Below, one piece after another: positions 11,443 to 51,276 of a stretch of DNA of 64,000 nucleotides. Source of the stretch: Apus apus (taxonomy: Eukaryota; Chordata; Aves; Apodiformes; Apodidae); the NCBI RefSeq assembly GCF_020740795.1, contig NC_067305.1, positions 1,364,001 through 1,428,000 of the forward strand. Direction: 5' to 3'. The translations under genes and the position numbers were made by a program. Positions within the stretch are counted from its first letter, which is position 1. Every line of letters begins with the position of its first letter. The notes beneath the pieces were generated by a model. The model was not told the origin of the DNA. It did not search any database and saw only the letters and a program-made list of their open reading frames with translations.

Positions 11443-14400
11443 GTGAGCGCGGGCCGCTGCGGGCGGCGGGGCGGCCCCCCCGAGAGCCCCCGGCGGCTCC
11501 TGCGAGGCCGCCGCCGGCAGCCGCGGGCGGCCGGGGCCGTGGCAGCGAGGCCGAGGCCTGGGCCTGCAGGGGGAGAGCTGGGCCCTGCGGGGGGAGGGGC
11601 CAGCCGCCGGGGAGCGCGGGCCCGGGGCTGCGGCCTGCGGGGCCGCGGGGCCTGCGTGAGCTGGATGGGACGCGGGCGGCGGAGGAGGGGCCTGAGGCCT
11701 CCGCGCTCGTGGGCGAGAAGGCCGCGGGTCTGGCTGCCTGGCGCTGCCGCGGCGGGGCCGGCCCCGGGCCGCAGGGGGCTGCGCCGTGGCCTGGAGCCTT
11801 TCTTTTTCTGGGTAATGTCGTTGCCTTTCATATTTATTTTGCCTGTGTCTCCGTTGACGCGGGTTTTAAATCTCCCACCTTCGTTGAGACTGGCGCATCT
11901 TTATTGACTGGCATATCTGCGGGTGGGCTTCCTCGTGTCGACAGTGCGCGTTAATATTAATGCTAATTTGGGCCGGCTAGGAGCAGAGTTAAGTAATGCT
12001 GGGCTAAATGCTTTTGGCCGGAAGAAATTATGACTAAAGTAGCGGCCCACTATTGTTAGTACTCGTGGGAGGTTTTTCAAAGTAGAGCTTTTTTTAGTGA
12101 TTGGAAGAGGCAGGAATTGCTTAGAGGGCCGTTCAGTGAGAGGACATGGGTGAAAGGAACGTGGGCAGAGGTAGCCGAGAGAAAGGACCACTGAGCTGTG
12201 GTGGAAGGGTTGTGTGGAAGGGTGTGCTGGCTACCATGTTCTGTACTGCTGGCGAGGGGAGCAGCGTTATCTGTTGGGCAGGGGCTTAATTCTGAGAGTC
12301 GCTGAGAAGGGAGGCATGTTTTGCTGTGTGAGGGACTTGCACTGGGATCCTGTGACTCGATGAGGCACCTGTGGAAAATAAAGGAGGAAAGAAATGGGAA
12401 GGGTAGAAATTAGTTTTCTTTATTCATCCTTGTTGTTGTCATAAGATAACTTTTCGAGGACACTGTATTTCTGTTTCTTTTTCCATTTATGCCTTCAGTG
12501 TGGATGTTAGCTGCTCACATCACTCAGCTCTTGCCTCTTTACCAGCCCAGTGTTTCCCAGTACTCATGTATTAACCACTTCTCCTTCTAGACCTGTCTGA
12601 ACAGACTTCTCTTTACAACTGGGGTGATGCATATATTCCATATATACAGCTGCTGGAATGTGTTAGAAATGTCTCAACATTTCTTACATTTTCTGGTGGC
12701 TCTTGCGTTATCTCTGTGTTGTCTGATAAATAGTAAAGTTTAGGTTTCTGAGGTTGTGACTCTATGCAACATGATACCTTACTTGGTGATTGTCCTTGCT
12801 TTTTGTTCCAAAGCAGGGTAACTGTGTTTGTGTGGTGATGCAAATGAGTCTGTGGTTTCATGGTTCAAAGTGTTGAGCAGCCCCGAGTTACAGAACCTCC
12901 TACCTGCACATGCAGGCTCTCCCTTTGGTTTGATTGGAATGTCAGCAGGAACCTCTTAAGCTGATATCATTGTTCAGTATCTTGTGTAGTGAGTTTATGG
13001 CCTTCATTATTTGGGCCTGATGTGGGTGGGTCTGCAGCACCAGATAAATGTGGCTGTACTGCTCTCCTGTTGGAGTTGTCTTATGCAGTGCTAGGGTTGT
13101 GGGAACCACAGCAGCAGTAAACACAGTTTAAATGGAAATGTGAATATTGTGTTTAGCATCTTTCTGAAGTTAATTGTGTCAAACGTGGCCGGTGTCTAGT
13201 GCTGACAGCAGCTTGCCATGAAATGTGCTCTATGCTCCTTATTAAAGCATTCTGTTCTTTTGCTTGCTGGTTCTTGCATCTTCTGTCACTTTTTTATTCC
13301 TTAAAAAAACCTTCCCTGTCTTGACCTGTCAGAGATATGTCGTTTTACCTTCAGAATCTATTTCTTTAAGCTGTTGTGCTTTCTTTCTTGTGGATACGCT
13401 GCCTGTCAAGGTGGTAGACTTTTAGTTATAGAAAACTCAAGCTTGTTGTGTCTGCAGACTTGAAAAATTTATTTAGATAAGCTGTTGTTTTTGCTCTTCC
13501 AAGTACTTCAGAAAAAGCACGGAAGGCAGCTGCAGATTCTTGTCAGTTTAAGCATTTAGGAGGAGTGACGTAGTTGAGCAAAGGAGAGGTGGTAAATTTT
13601 GCCTTCTGTTGGGAACTGATCAGGGCACTTCTCTTTCATGAGTGAGTGGTTCTGTGATCTAGGCACCTGCAAGTTTCAAACTGCTGGCCTAAATGATCCA
13701 TTTGATTATACAACCTTGTTATATGTAGGTGATGTATGCAAAAATAGATTTTAAGCTTCTTTTGTTGTTGGTTTTTTTTTGGAGGGGGTAGGGTGGAAAC
13801 AAGCTATGCTGAGAGGCACCGATGCTTTCCATGTGTGTGATTTTGCTGCTTGTTTTATATTAATAGCAGTGTCACAGTAAGCATAAAGTATAATTTTTCT
13901 CTCAGCCACCATTTCCATGGCCTCCGTGTAGAAGTGCAGTGGTAAGTTGTGTCTCATCAGGCCTTCAGAGATGGATTTCCAGTTCCTTGTTTTGTACTGG
14001 TGAATAAACTGGATGCAGCCTCCTTCCTCCTCGTGTTCCTGCACTTGCCTTCCTGTCCCATCAAAGTGAAAGTACCAGCTGCTAATCCAAGGATGGATCA
14101 GTGCATGGGGCAGCTGTTGTCAGAATGTGTCTGGAATCCAAAGTTCTTCTGTCCACGTCTCACCTACTGCACCTGTGCTTAGGAAGGGAGTTGTTGCCTC
14201 ACAGTTCTGTCTCCAGTGATTTTTTTTGTAGGTAAAAAAATTACCAGAGGTAATTGCTGGACAGTCTGACACTGTCTAGAACAAGAAATATGATAACATT
14301 TTTTAGATATATCTGTTTATTGTAAACCTACGCTTCTAAAAATACCATTTCAGAAGGTGAGGTGGTCTTAAACTGCAAAAAGTTAGCCAGCTGTCTCTGC

Positions 14401-17400
14401 TTAAGAACTGTCAGGGAAAGAAGAACTGTGGGACATGAAGCGCAGAGCAGAGCTTTGCAGCCTGCTCTCTCTGTCAAGGCCAACTATTAACCTTGAAAGA
14501 TGGGGAAGTCTCTAAATGCAGATGTGCCGTATCTGAGCAGCATAGTTTCCAGGTGCCCTTGTTCATACATATCAAGCAGAGGTGCTGTCTGGAGGCCCTG
14601 GTTGTCCCCTTCATGTTCAAGCAGCAGTGGATGGTAATAATGGCCAGTCTGTCTGATTTCTGACTGCATCCTAACTGGGGTTAATTTTGTTCCCATCAAT
14701 TGAGTACAATTCATCTGACTGATGGTAAAACGAGGTCATTCCTCTGAAGACTGCAGCTTATTTTTTCACCTCAAATACTTTTGTCTCTGAATGGCAATAT
14801 AAGCATTGACACAGTTACTTTGATGATGTCATTATATGGACATGAATTAAAAAAAAAAAAACTAAGAGAAGCACTTAAAAGATTTTTAGTCAAATCTGAT
14901 TCTTAAAAAAGCTACTTTGGTAAAATATTAAATACTAAATTAATGACAGTAGAGATTTGTTAGACTAGTAATACACTGAAATTTAAGTTTATGCCCAATA
15001 CTATAAAATCAAACAAAATAAATGAGCTTAAAACATGTCATACTACAACTCATTGATATAACATGGAAATAAAGTTTGTTGAAATGCAGTAGTAGATTTT
15101 AGTAACAGCAACCTCTGGTATGGAGGTATATTGATTTTTAGAACTGACAAAAATGCTGCAAATTTAAATTTAGTCAAACTAAGGATAAAAAGGGCAGTGT
15201 CTTCATTCCAGGTTTGCAACGGGGGACAGAATCAATGAAAAGGTGAGACGTCAGCTCTGAAAAATCGGAAGGACTGGCCAGCAGAAAGGATCCATTTTGG
15301 TTGCCAGATTTACAAAGAGAACTTAAACATCAGTTTGGAAGGAACATACCTGTACAAATTAAGCAAGTTATGTGGCTTAACACATAGAGTTTAATTTTAA
15401 CGGAATCTTCCTGTCTGAAGACAAACCTTTTGGTTGGTTTCTTTTTTAGCGACAGCATGTTTCAGTAGAGAGAGTTGGATTTTTTCTGGGGGTGGGGAGG
15501 CAGAGAGAGGACAAATGCCAAATGAATTGAATCTTGAATTTAGATTCCTCCTGTTTGCTGATTTAAAATACAGTGGCTGTGGAGGAGAGGAATTCAGATG
15601 AAACAGTGGGAGAGAATACTGACCTCATTGATGACTGTGGGACAATAACAAGAGAAATGGGGTAACTGAACAGTTTGTGGGAGGGAATCTGTGACACCTC
15701 ACTGTGTGCCTTTGAGTTGTCAGATGTCCCCAGACATGGGCTGTTCCAAGGAAACATGAGATTCGTGCTCATGAGATACAGCAACTGTAGTCAGCCTAAG
15801 CAAGTGTAGCAGGTGAAGGTGAGATGAAGATTGTTCTGTCTGGTCATGGATTTGCTTTTCAGAAGAAACATCGGGCACCTCTCAAACATGGGCACACTAC
15901 TTTGTATCTAAATTATTTTTATTCATAAGGAAAATTTAAGCACTATCACCTGTCTTTGCAAGTACACATTGAAGTAGTCTGTTGTAAGACTTAAGCATGT
16001 AGCTCAGATGTGAGTTGAGACTTTGAAGTGTGTGACCTAATCTGTGCATGTACTTGCTAGATAACCTTTTCTGTCCAATTTACTCTCTTCAAATGCTTTA
16101 TAAATGTTGTTCTTGAGTTAAAGAGATATGTGGCTTTTGGGATTTCCCATTCCTCCCCTGCCCACAGTTGGCTTTTGGTGTTTGGTCAAGATTAAAATCC
16201 TCTGCCATTTGAAGTAATATTGTATGAATGCAGCCTGAGTCAAGTAGCAGTGGGTCTTGTGCTGTGTTGTCATTGACACGAATGTTCCTGGAGAGCTCTG
16301 TGCTCTGTGGGGCTGTGTGGGACATGAAAGGAGTTCATGTAAGGAACAAAAGGGATTTTCTTGGAGATTATGGGGTAAGAATCTGTTGCATATGTAGAGA
16401 GGTCTGGATTAAGAAATAGAGAGTGGTGTTCTGGCTGTGGAGCATTTGGGAACTTTTCTGGGAGGCCTGTAGGCCTAGTGGAGGTTTTTCTGCTGCTGTG
16501 GCCTCTTAAGGTGAAACACTCTGTATCTTATGGTGATTTCTGAAAAGAAAATGTTTGATGTTTTTTGTGTTGTTGGTTTTTTTTAACCCAATCTCTATGC
16601 CTTCTATATCCTTTCAATGCTGTCTTGACAGCTGGCTGCAAAGCAAGGTTTTGCATGGCAATGCTGTGTTGGATCATTCTTAAACTGTTTTTCCAGAACA
16701 GTTGGAACCAGTGGAGGCTCTTTGCAGGCCTGCTCTTTGTGTGTGTGGCATGGCTTTTGGCATGTATTCAAACCCAGACATCTCAGTACCTCTGCATCTG
16801 CTTTTTGCAGCTGTGCGGATTGGTTTGACACTTCCCTTAATGCAGGAGAATCCTTTTTGTTTTATTTCAGGTCTGATCTCCAAGGAGGGCTGCTCAGCAG
16901 CTTCAGAGTTGAGTGGTAGAACATTGCAAAGACAGAGCCATGTTTGTTGTTTGCCTCTGTGTCAACCATGACCTGGGGTTGGGAGGGTGCATGTCAACAA
17001 ATAGCATCCATGTGCTAAAGGAACAGGAGGAGGTCTCTTTGTATAGCCTTGGAGTCCTACTTGAAGTGCCCCACCAAGGTTCTTGAGGTCAATTAGTGTA
17101 TTTAAGAATAAACTCTTGAGACTGAAGTCCAAGTTGATCAAGGCAGCTCATCAGCAGAACTCTGCCAACATCACTTTTTTCTGTGTAGAGTTCCTGTTCA
17201 TTCACCAGTATTAACCCCAACAAGGAGAATTCATCAGCTTAGGGTCTCTGAGACAGTGTCTCCTGTTTCATGGGCTCTGTGGATTTGAGCAACTTCAGGA
17301 TGAATGGAAGGTTTGGGCACAGTACATGTGGTTCCTGTTGGTTGCTCTCTTCATCCTTGGTATCGTAAGTTTGAGGACATCTTAAGAAAGGAAGAAAAGA

Positions 17401-18087
17401 AGCCTGCCTTTTAAAACAAGTTGTTGCAGGGGTTGGTTATTTGGAATGAAACTTAGTCTTAAAATATACTTTTTTTGGGACATAAAATGGAAGGCATTTT
17501 TTGGCAAGGCTGCAAGGTACCAGTCTCGTTACTTGCAGCCTTCCCAAATGGAGCTCTTAGGTCTTTCCATCCTTGACCTGACTGCTCAGAATAGAAGTGC
17601 ATTCAGACTTCTGATTTATGTCAGCCTGGACTGACAGATGTCAGTTAATGAAGTTATAGATCCAAATTAGTTTCTGGGCCTGTTTTTCAATTTTGTAATA
17701 TATACTGATAAAATTTGATTGTTCTCTTTTTGATAAAGAAAGATTAGGAGATTCCCTCAACATAATTCAGTGAGAGCATCTTTTCAGTATGCAGAGGTTA
17801 ATATTTCTTCAGGTGCTATTTTTAATCTTGCTGGCCTGAGAACCCTTCACCAGTGATAAAGGAAGTGGCTTCCCCACTGGCTTTCAGGATGGCCAGAAAG
17901 TGATAGTCTTGCAGTAGGTTGTGCCAGTGCTTAGTGAAAGATTAGGATGAAAGAAGCATCTTCTCTATAAGCATTCTGCTTCTTTTTCTCTGCTGTGCCT
18001 TCATCACTTCTGCATTGTTTTATATCCCATGAAAATGTTTGACAGGCCTTTAAGTAAAGGCTTCCTTCAGTTTATTTTCTAATGTCT

Positions 18088-18532
18088 GAATCACAGAATC
18101 ACAGCATGTCAGGGGTTGGAATGGGCCTCTGAAGATCATCCAGTCCAACCCCCCTGCCAGAGCAGGACTGAACCTAGGGCACATCCCTCAGAAAGGCATC
18201 CAGACAGGTCTGGAAAGTCTCCAGAGAAGGAGACTCCACAGCCTTTCTGGGCAGCCTGTCCCAGGGCTCTGTCACCCTCACAGGAAAGAAGTTCTTCCTC
18301 ATCTTGAGGTGGAACTTCCTGGGCTCCAGTTTGAATCCATTGCCCCTCGTCCTGTCCCAGGGCACAAGTGACAAGGCTTGTCCTGCCTTCTTGCTGCCCT
18401 CATGGATTGATAGACATTCATTAGATCCCCCTTCAGGCTTCTCCTCTCGAGGCTGAAAAGCCCCAGGTCTCTCAGCCTTTCTTCATCATACATGAAGAAG
18501 AGCAGGTGGGAGGCTTCCTTCACAACTCTAAT
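18088..18532 (-). mobile_element. CR1 LINE 3' end, intron 1
   Basis: Begins on the plus strand with the reversed CR1 tail (ATCACAGAATCACAGCATGT), continues through GATCATCCAGTCCAACCCCC and the ORF2 end, and includes TCCTGTCCCAGGGCACAAGT. It is very similar to the copy at 58221-58745, with only scattered substitutions and small indels over more than 300 bp. The two are members of one relatively young subfamily. Confidence 0.92.
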
Positions 18533-19989
18533 TGCTTCTGAATCAATGATGTGTTAGGCATTCCTGGTGTATCATGGGGGGAGATACAGATAGTAAGCGA
18601 TTGCAGACAGTGAGAGGAGAGGCAGTGGTAAAATGATTTCAAGTTGATACCCACTCCTGTCAGTTTTGCTAAATGCCAGATAAGCCTGGTGACTTGCCAC
18701 CGTGGTGTGCTGGGGAGTGTTCTGTGCTTGGGATTTACCTGTGGTGCAGAAGATACACCTTGGCAGAGAAGGAAAACTGACTTTGTTTTTGGCAGTATTT
18801 TTTTTTGGGATTTCTTAAAGTCTATAGCAACTTGTTAGACTTGGTGGGAGGACAATCCTGGCAGCAGGAAGGATTTGTATCATATCTTGGGCAAATTTGG
18901 TTAAAGTGGAAGAAATTTGAGCTTTTGTCTTGTAAAACTGGAAAAACCTTTCCTTCCTAAATAATTGTACTGTGCAACTTCCGTGTTCTTTGATGTGTTG
19001 TTATATTGTGCTTGTAGGGCTTGAATTTTATACAGGACAGAGGGAATCAAAGCTGCCTGCCATTAAAACAATTTTGAAAACATAAATAATCTGGTTTTAT
19101 AGCTCATGTATGTTGATCAAAGAAGGTTCAGCTGTTTGAGTGTCATTTAGCAGAAACAAAACTTTTCTGAGGTTGTGCTCAGACAGTTCTGACAGCTGGA
19201 AGGGAGCTTGTTTAATGACATGATTTCACAGGACAGCTAAGACAACCTGGCAGCTTAAAATCAGCTAACGGGGGAGTCCCTTCCCCTGCTTCTGGTTTTG
19301 TAGTTTCTCCTCTTGCTCTCCTGTCCTCTGGCATTAGCTCTGCTGCTTACCTTGCTACAAGGAAAGCAGATTAAAACTGCTGACACAACAAGAATTGCTT
19401 TCTTCCTGGTGTAGTTTTCCATTGCTTCCATGGTACAGGTTGGTTATCCTGTGGGCTGAAGGTGCTGGGGCTTGCTGGTGTTGACACTTGGGACACAGAA
19501 CCAAGGGGCAGAAGGTTAATCAGTGGGTAAGGTGGGACAAGACTTCTCCTATAAGCTGCCAGCTGCTAATGCTTCAATATGTATTAAAAAAAATGTCAGT
19601 TTAAACCTGTACTGTTTCAATCTCAAATTAATGTAAATCTGGTCACGGTTTATTGTAAAGTGGTGTACTTTGTTATTGCCATTTAAATTCTTGACTTTTG
19701 CAAGAAGAAAGTTTGAAATAAATGCGAAATGTGACCTAACAGTAGCTACTGGTCCTGCAGCCTGCGTTCCCTTTCTAGATTTAGGATTTCTAGTTGCTAA
19801 TCCAGACTTGTTCCATGGTTCAACTTCCAGTGGTCAGTAGCAGTGCAGTCCCTGGAAAGGCTGATCCTTCAGCAGATCCTGATCTGTAAAATAAAGCCAT
19901 GACCTGTTGCTGCTCAGGCCCTTAGCATAGATGGCAGCAGTGCCTGAAGCTAAAAAAGCTCTAAGCTGTTGGTATGTAGTTGTCTTCAT

Positions 19990-20400
19990 CATCATAGAAT
20001 CATAATAGAATGGTCTGGATTAGAAGGAACCTAGAAGATCATCTAGTTCCAACCCCCTTAAAAGGGCAGGGACACTCTCCCCTAGACCAGGTTGCTCCAA
20101 GCCCCATTCAACCTGCCCTTGAACACCTCCAGGGAGCAGACATCCACAACCACCCACTAGACAACCTGTTCTAGTGCCTTCCCACCTTCACAGCATTTCT
20201 TCCCAACATCTAACCTGGATCTGTTCTCTTGCAGTTTAAAACCATTACCCCTTGTCCTGTCCCTACATAGCCTGGTAAAAAGTCTCTCCCCCCTTTCCTG
20301 TAGCCCTTTCAGGTACTGGAAAGCATCTGTAAGTTCTCCTCAGAGCCATCTCTTCTCCAGGCTGAACAGCCCCAACTCTCTCAGCCTGTCTTGTGGTGTT
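19990..20400 (-). mobile_element. CR1 LINE 3' end, intron 1
   Basis: Reversed CR1 tail (ATCATAGAATCATAATAGAA), then GATCATCTAGTTCCAACCCC, the GACCAGGTTGCTCCAAGCCC landmark and the ORF2 end (TCTTCTCCAGGCTGAACAGC). It is about 410 bp, 5'-truncated, and from a different branch than the neighbour at 18088. Confidence 0.92.
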
Positions 20401-21544
20401 AATGGTTGTAACTCAAAATCACAATATTTGAGGAGCAGATGTGGTGATGTGGAATCTTCTGACCCATCTAAATGCAAAAATAAAGTGGCAAACGTAGCCA
20501 GTAGTTAGTACCTGGTACTCCAAGGCTTGCTGGCTCACTGCATTGAGATGAGCTAGAATCTTTTGCATCCTCTGGACACCTGACCTGATGTTTTACTGGT
20601 GGCTGAGCAGCAAGATCTTCAACTCTTCTAGTTCGGCTTGAATTTATCATCCCCCTCAGGCAAGATCAGCACAGTGCCAGTGAGACTTGCTTCAGAGGAT
20701 GTGCTCAGTTCTTAAGCAAACAGCAACTAGAGGAATTCTAATAGTAGTTGCTGATGTACAGCATCTTCTGTTATTCTTTTGGTCAAATGAGCATGTTGGC
20801 CAACATATTAGAGTAAACATAATCTTTGAACCTGTCGTAATTAATTCTTCTGTGGTGGCACTGAGAGCTTCAGTGAGGTTTCACATTGAACTTGGAAGGT
20901 TTACACTAAACTTTCAGAAGAGCTGCAAGTCTTCTCCTACTTTTCTGGTGCTTAAACTTCTCAGGAGACTGATCTCTTGAGTTAGGTGAACCCTTCATTT
21001 ACCTTTATTCTTTATTATGTAGAGATACAGTGTGTGCATCTGAATTTCCAGAGTTGACAAGCTGCCTCTGGCAATAACAGATAATTAGCTAAGCAAGCAG
21101 TGCTGATTTAACTATATGCAGCCAAACTTCTGGTGGTATTCCTGTAGAGGGAACTCTGGATTAAAGAAAAAAACCTGATTACTTGGATTAACCTTAATTT
21201 CATTAAAAAATGTTTGGGTTTATGTCCCTTAATGGTGGAGTCTGAATTGGAAACACATGAATATTTAAACACTACTGCAATTTTGTGGTGCAAATTGTCC
21301 TGCTGTATGGTGCTGGTAGGCCAAAGTGTGGGGATAAAATGCACAAATAATGATGACTTTAGAAGAGAAGTGCAGAATTGAGCATCAGGAGGCCATGAAT
21401 TCAGGTTTTTAGCAGCTATTTGTTATTTCTGTGTGCTCCACAGCTGTTTTTAAGAGCTGTTAAACTGTGTTGTTTTGGAGGTAGAGATGTTTAGCACTCA
21501 GATGGAGAGATGAACAAATCATCAGCAGCAAACTTGAGAATCAG

Positions 21545-21880
21545 AGCCTGGAGCAAATAAATCAATGGGTCTGGATGTAATACACCCATGGGTGCTGAGG
21601 AAACTGGTGGAGGTCATTGCTGGGCCACTCTCCATCATCTTTGGTAAGTCGTGGGCAACAGGAGAGGTGCCTGAGGACCGGAGGACAGTAAATGTTGCTC
21701 CTGTCTGCAAGGAGGACCGGGGTAACTATAGACCAGTCAGCCTCACCTCCATCCCTGGAAAGGTGATGGAACAACTTATTCTTGGCACTATCTCGAGGCA
21801 TATCAAGGATGACGGGGTCATTAAGAGCAGTCAGCATGGTTTTACCAAGGGAAAGTTGTGTTTGACCAACCTGTGATTCT
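21545..21880 (+). mobile_element. CR1 LINE internal reverse-transcriptase fragment
   Basis: A plus-strand reading frame matches the CR1 ORF2 reverse transcriptase: GLDVIHPWVLRKLVE, then RPLSIIF-like GPLSIIFGKSW, then GNYRPVSLTSIPGKVMEQL, then SSQHGFTKGK. These are conserved finger/palm segments just before the catalytic region. The frame is open for about 100 codons but lacks the start, the YADD-like catalytic site and the 3' end, so it is an inactive internal fragment. It has no role in ELAVL1 coding. Confidence 0.92.
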
Positions 21881-22885
21881 GTGAACCATCCAAGAAATTA
21901 GCTCCCTGGTGATAATGATTTCCAGAAAGAATGTACTGGTCTCAGCTTCTGAATCTGCTAGACCTCATTTTTTTTTTCTGTCACAGAAATAGTAGAGTTC
22001 AGGTATACTGATGTTTGACAATTTCAAAGTAGTTGTAAGAGCACTTTAAAATCTCCTGTTCTGGCAGGTCTTGAAGAGCAGCTTGAGTCTGTTGTGAGTT
22101 GGAGTTGAAGATTTCCTTAGCACCTGAAATGCTGGGATTTAGTCCCTGCTGATGGCTGCCTAAGGCACAGACTTTCTTCACGTAGTGGAATTTCTGGATG
22201 TTTTCTCAAGGCTTTCTATAAAAAGATGCAAACCCAGAAATTCTGTCAAATGCTCAGTATGTACCAAAGTTAGTGTTCCAGTGTGGATTCATCTGTTTTA
22301 TTTATGCAATTAAACAATTAACCAGTCATCCAAAAGAAACCATTTAACAGTAACAGGGCCTTGAGATGCAGGAGAAGCAACGTGTAAAGGAGAAAACAGT
22401 TAGAAAATAAATAATCCCCAACTAAAATACAGTAGATCTGGCTGCTGCTCCTTTTTCTGTCTATTAAGAGTTCTGGGCATAAGGTTGCAATTAAAGTTGA
22501 GGTGGCAGTTTGGATTCTGGCTAGTCAAGTACTTGGATGTGGGGAGCCTGATTTTTAACTCTGCTGGTGTGAATGCCTTGGTGTTTACAGGAATGTGTTC
22601 AAAATCTGGCTTGATGCTTTTTATTAACATAACCCCTCCTCCCTCGAGAGCTCTCTAATGGTATGTAGTTTTGTAAAATGCCTTGCTTGTTAGTTTGAAA
22701 GAATGAATTGTTCTGGAAATTTCAACAACTAATGTTTTGTTTTGTGAGTGGAAAAAATGTGTAGTTGAAACAGTTGCTTGTTCTCAGGTTTTAAAAATAA
22801 GCCTTCCAACTTATTTCAGGTGGAGAAAGTTTGGCTTCTTGAAACACAAAGATCCAGAACTTAATTGGGATTTTTCTCTTTGCAG

Positions 22886-49944
<27,059 letters not shown>

Positions 49945-49955
49945 CTTGCTCGTGC

Positions 49956-49981
49956 TTTTTTTTTTTCTTTTTTTTTTTTTT
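49956..49981 (+). promoter_or_regulatory. Poly-U tract just after the ELAVL1 stop
   Basis: 26 bases that are all T except one C at 49967, starting 11 nt after the stop codon. In RNA this is a near-ideal U-rich ligand for ELAV proteins, so it is a candidate autoregulatory site. Confidence 0.5.
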
Positions 49982-51139
49982 GTATGGAATAGATAATTGA
50001 GTGACAGAAGTTGAACCATTTTTGTTAGTGTAAAACTCATTTTGCGCCAATTTTCACAAGTGTTTGTCTTAGTCTAAAGGAGAAGTGAAAAAGGTTTTAT
50101 ATTCTGGGATGCAACTGACATGTTCAAATGTTTGAAATCCCACAATGTTAGACCAATTTTAAGTTCCTTTTTAAGTTATTTCATTGAAAACATGTTAAAA
50201 AATGCCCTGAAATCTGAAGTAGTTTGCATTAACTAGACCCTCTGGATGGTGGTAAAATTGAAGCATGCTTTCACTTATGAGACTAACATTTGTTTCATTG
50301 AATGTTGTCTGCAAAAACTGGAATTTTCTGAAAAATATCAGGTGGAATTAATTAATTTTCTTGGGTTTTTTGTTTGATGTTTTTCCTACCCATTCCCCTG
50401 ACCTTCTCTACCCCAGACTCAGTAGTATGGAAGAAAAGCTGAGAAATACTAATGTTTTAGTTGACAGTAAATTGTTTGCTCAATTAATATTCATGACTAC
50501 ATATATAGTTGAGGATTAGGCTTTTTAAGTCAAGGTCTTGTAAGTAGTAGCATGCCAGCATAACTTTTAACACCATTGATGAGGTAAGTTGCACACTGAG
50601 CAGTGGCCAAGCTGTCAAAATTCAAAGGTTTTAGAAACATTTCTTTTAAAACCCACTTTCTAATAGGAATGGACCAAAGAGTTTCAAAGAAACTCCGGGA
50701 AGATTTCAGAGTCAAAAATGAAACTCCAAAAAGAGAGTGTGAATATATGTTGCTACTTTATCAAACTGAATCTCTTCTGTCCAAATATTTAATGCATGGT
50801 GCACTACTTACTGGTACATTATAATGCAGCAAGATACTTACTCATTTTCAAAGATCATTTCTAGTTTGAATTCCTTTGGTAGTTCTATTTTGTAAAGAAA
50901 AAAAAAAAACCAACAGTTATAAACATTTGAGCATTGTATTTCTCGCATCCCTTCTAATGAGTGCTAGATTTTTCTATTTTAATAGGATTTTGTTTTGACA
51001 ACTAGCTTTACTTATTGAACACTCAGCAGAAAAGTACTTATTACTTGCAAGTTAGATATTAACAAAAAAAACCAACCCATTGATTTGTAGATTTAAAGAT
51101 TAATCCCCCAAGTTTTCTGCAGACTGCCTTGAAACTTTG

Positions 51140-51276
51140 AGTTGTTCTGTTTCTGTTAATTTTCTTTTGCTTTTTTGTGTTTTTTGTTTGTTTTTACTTT
51201 TGCATTTAAGAACATTAAATTTGATTTTGTTTTGCTCAAATTTTGTTTTGTTTTTTATTTTCTGTTATTTTTTTGC
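51140..51276 (+). promoter_or_regulatory. U-rich 3' UTR region
   Basis: About 140 bases dominated by T with repeated TTTTGTTTTG and TTTTTATTTT motifs, about 1.2 kb after the stop. It matches the U-rich preference of HuR and TIA proteins. Its function is inferred only. Confidence 0.45.

Larger units (their letters stand above)
10870..11790 (+). promoter_or_regulatory. ELAVL1: ELAVL1 CpG-island promoter
   Basis: A dense CpG island of about 0.9 kb around the presumed ELAVL1 start. It holds a 12-bp G/C array (11136-11212), two CCAAT boxes, a CACGTG E-box and many GC boxes, and no TATA box near the presumed start. The first splice donor (11443) lies inside it, which fits a housekeeping gene with a short non-coding exon 1. 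The exact transcription start cannot be read from sequence. Confidence 0.8.
11443..22885 (+). other. ELAVL1: ELAVL1 intron 1
   Basis: An 11.4-kb intron from donor GTGAGCG to acceptor TTTCTCTTTGCAG at 22885. The first few hundred bases are CpG-rich promoter DNA and the rest is AT-rich. It contains minus-oriented CR1 3' ends (18088-18532, 19990-20400) and a plus-oriented CR1 reverse-transcriptase fragment (21545-21880). No nested gene or recognisable small RNA was found. Confidence 0.7.

Noticed and set aside
10665..11831. Long minus-strand open frame of 388 codons over the ELAVL1 promoter, with overlapping plus-strand frames of 381 and 192 codons
   Set aside because: They exist because CpG-rich DNA has few stop codons and the 12-bp array keeps phase. 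The composition is almost entirely Arg, Pro, Ala and Gly, and the splice donor of exon 1 lies inside.
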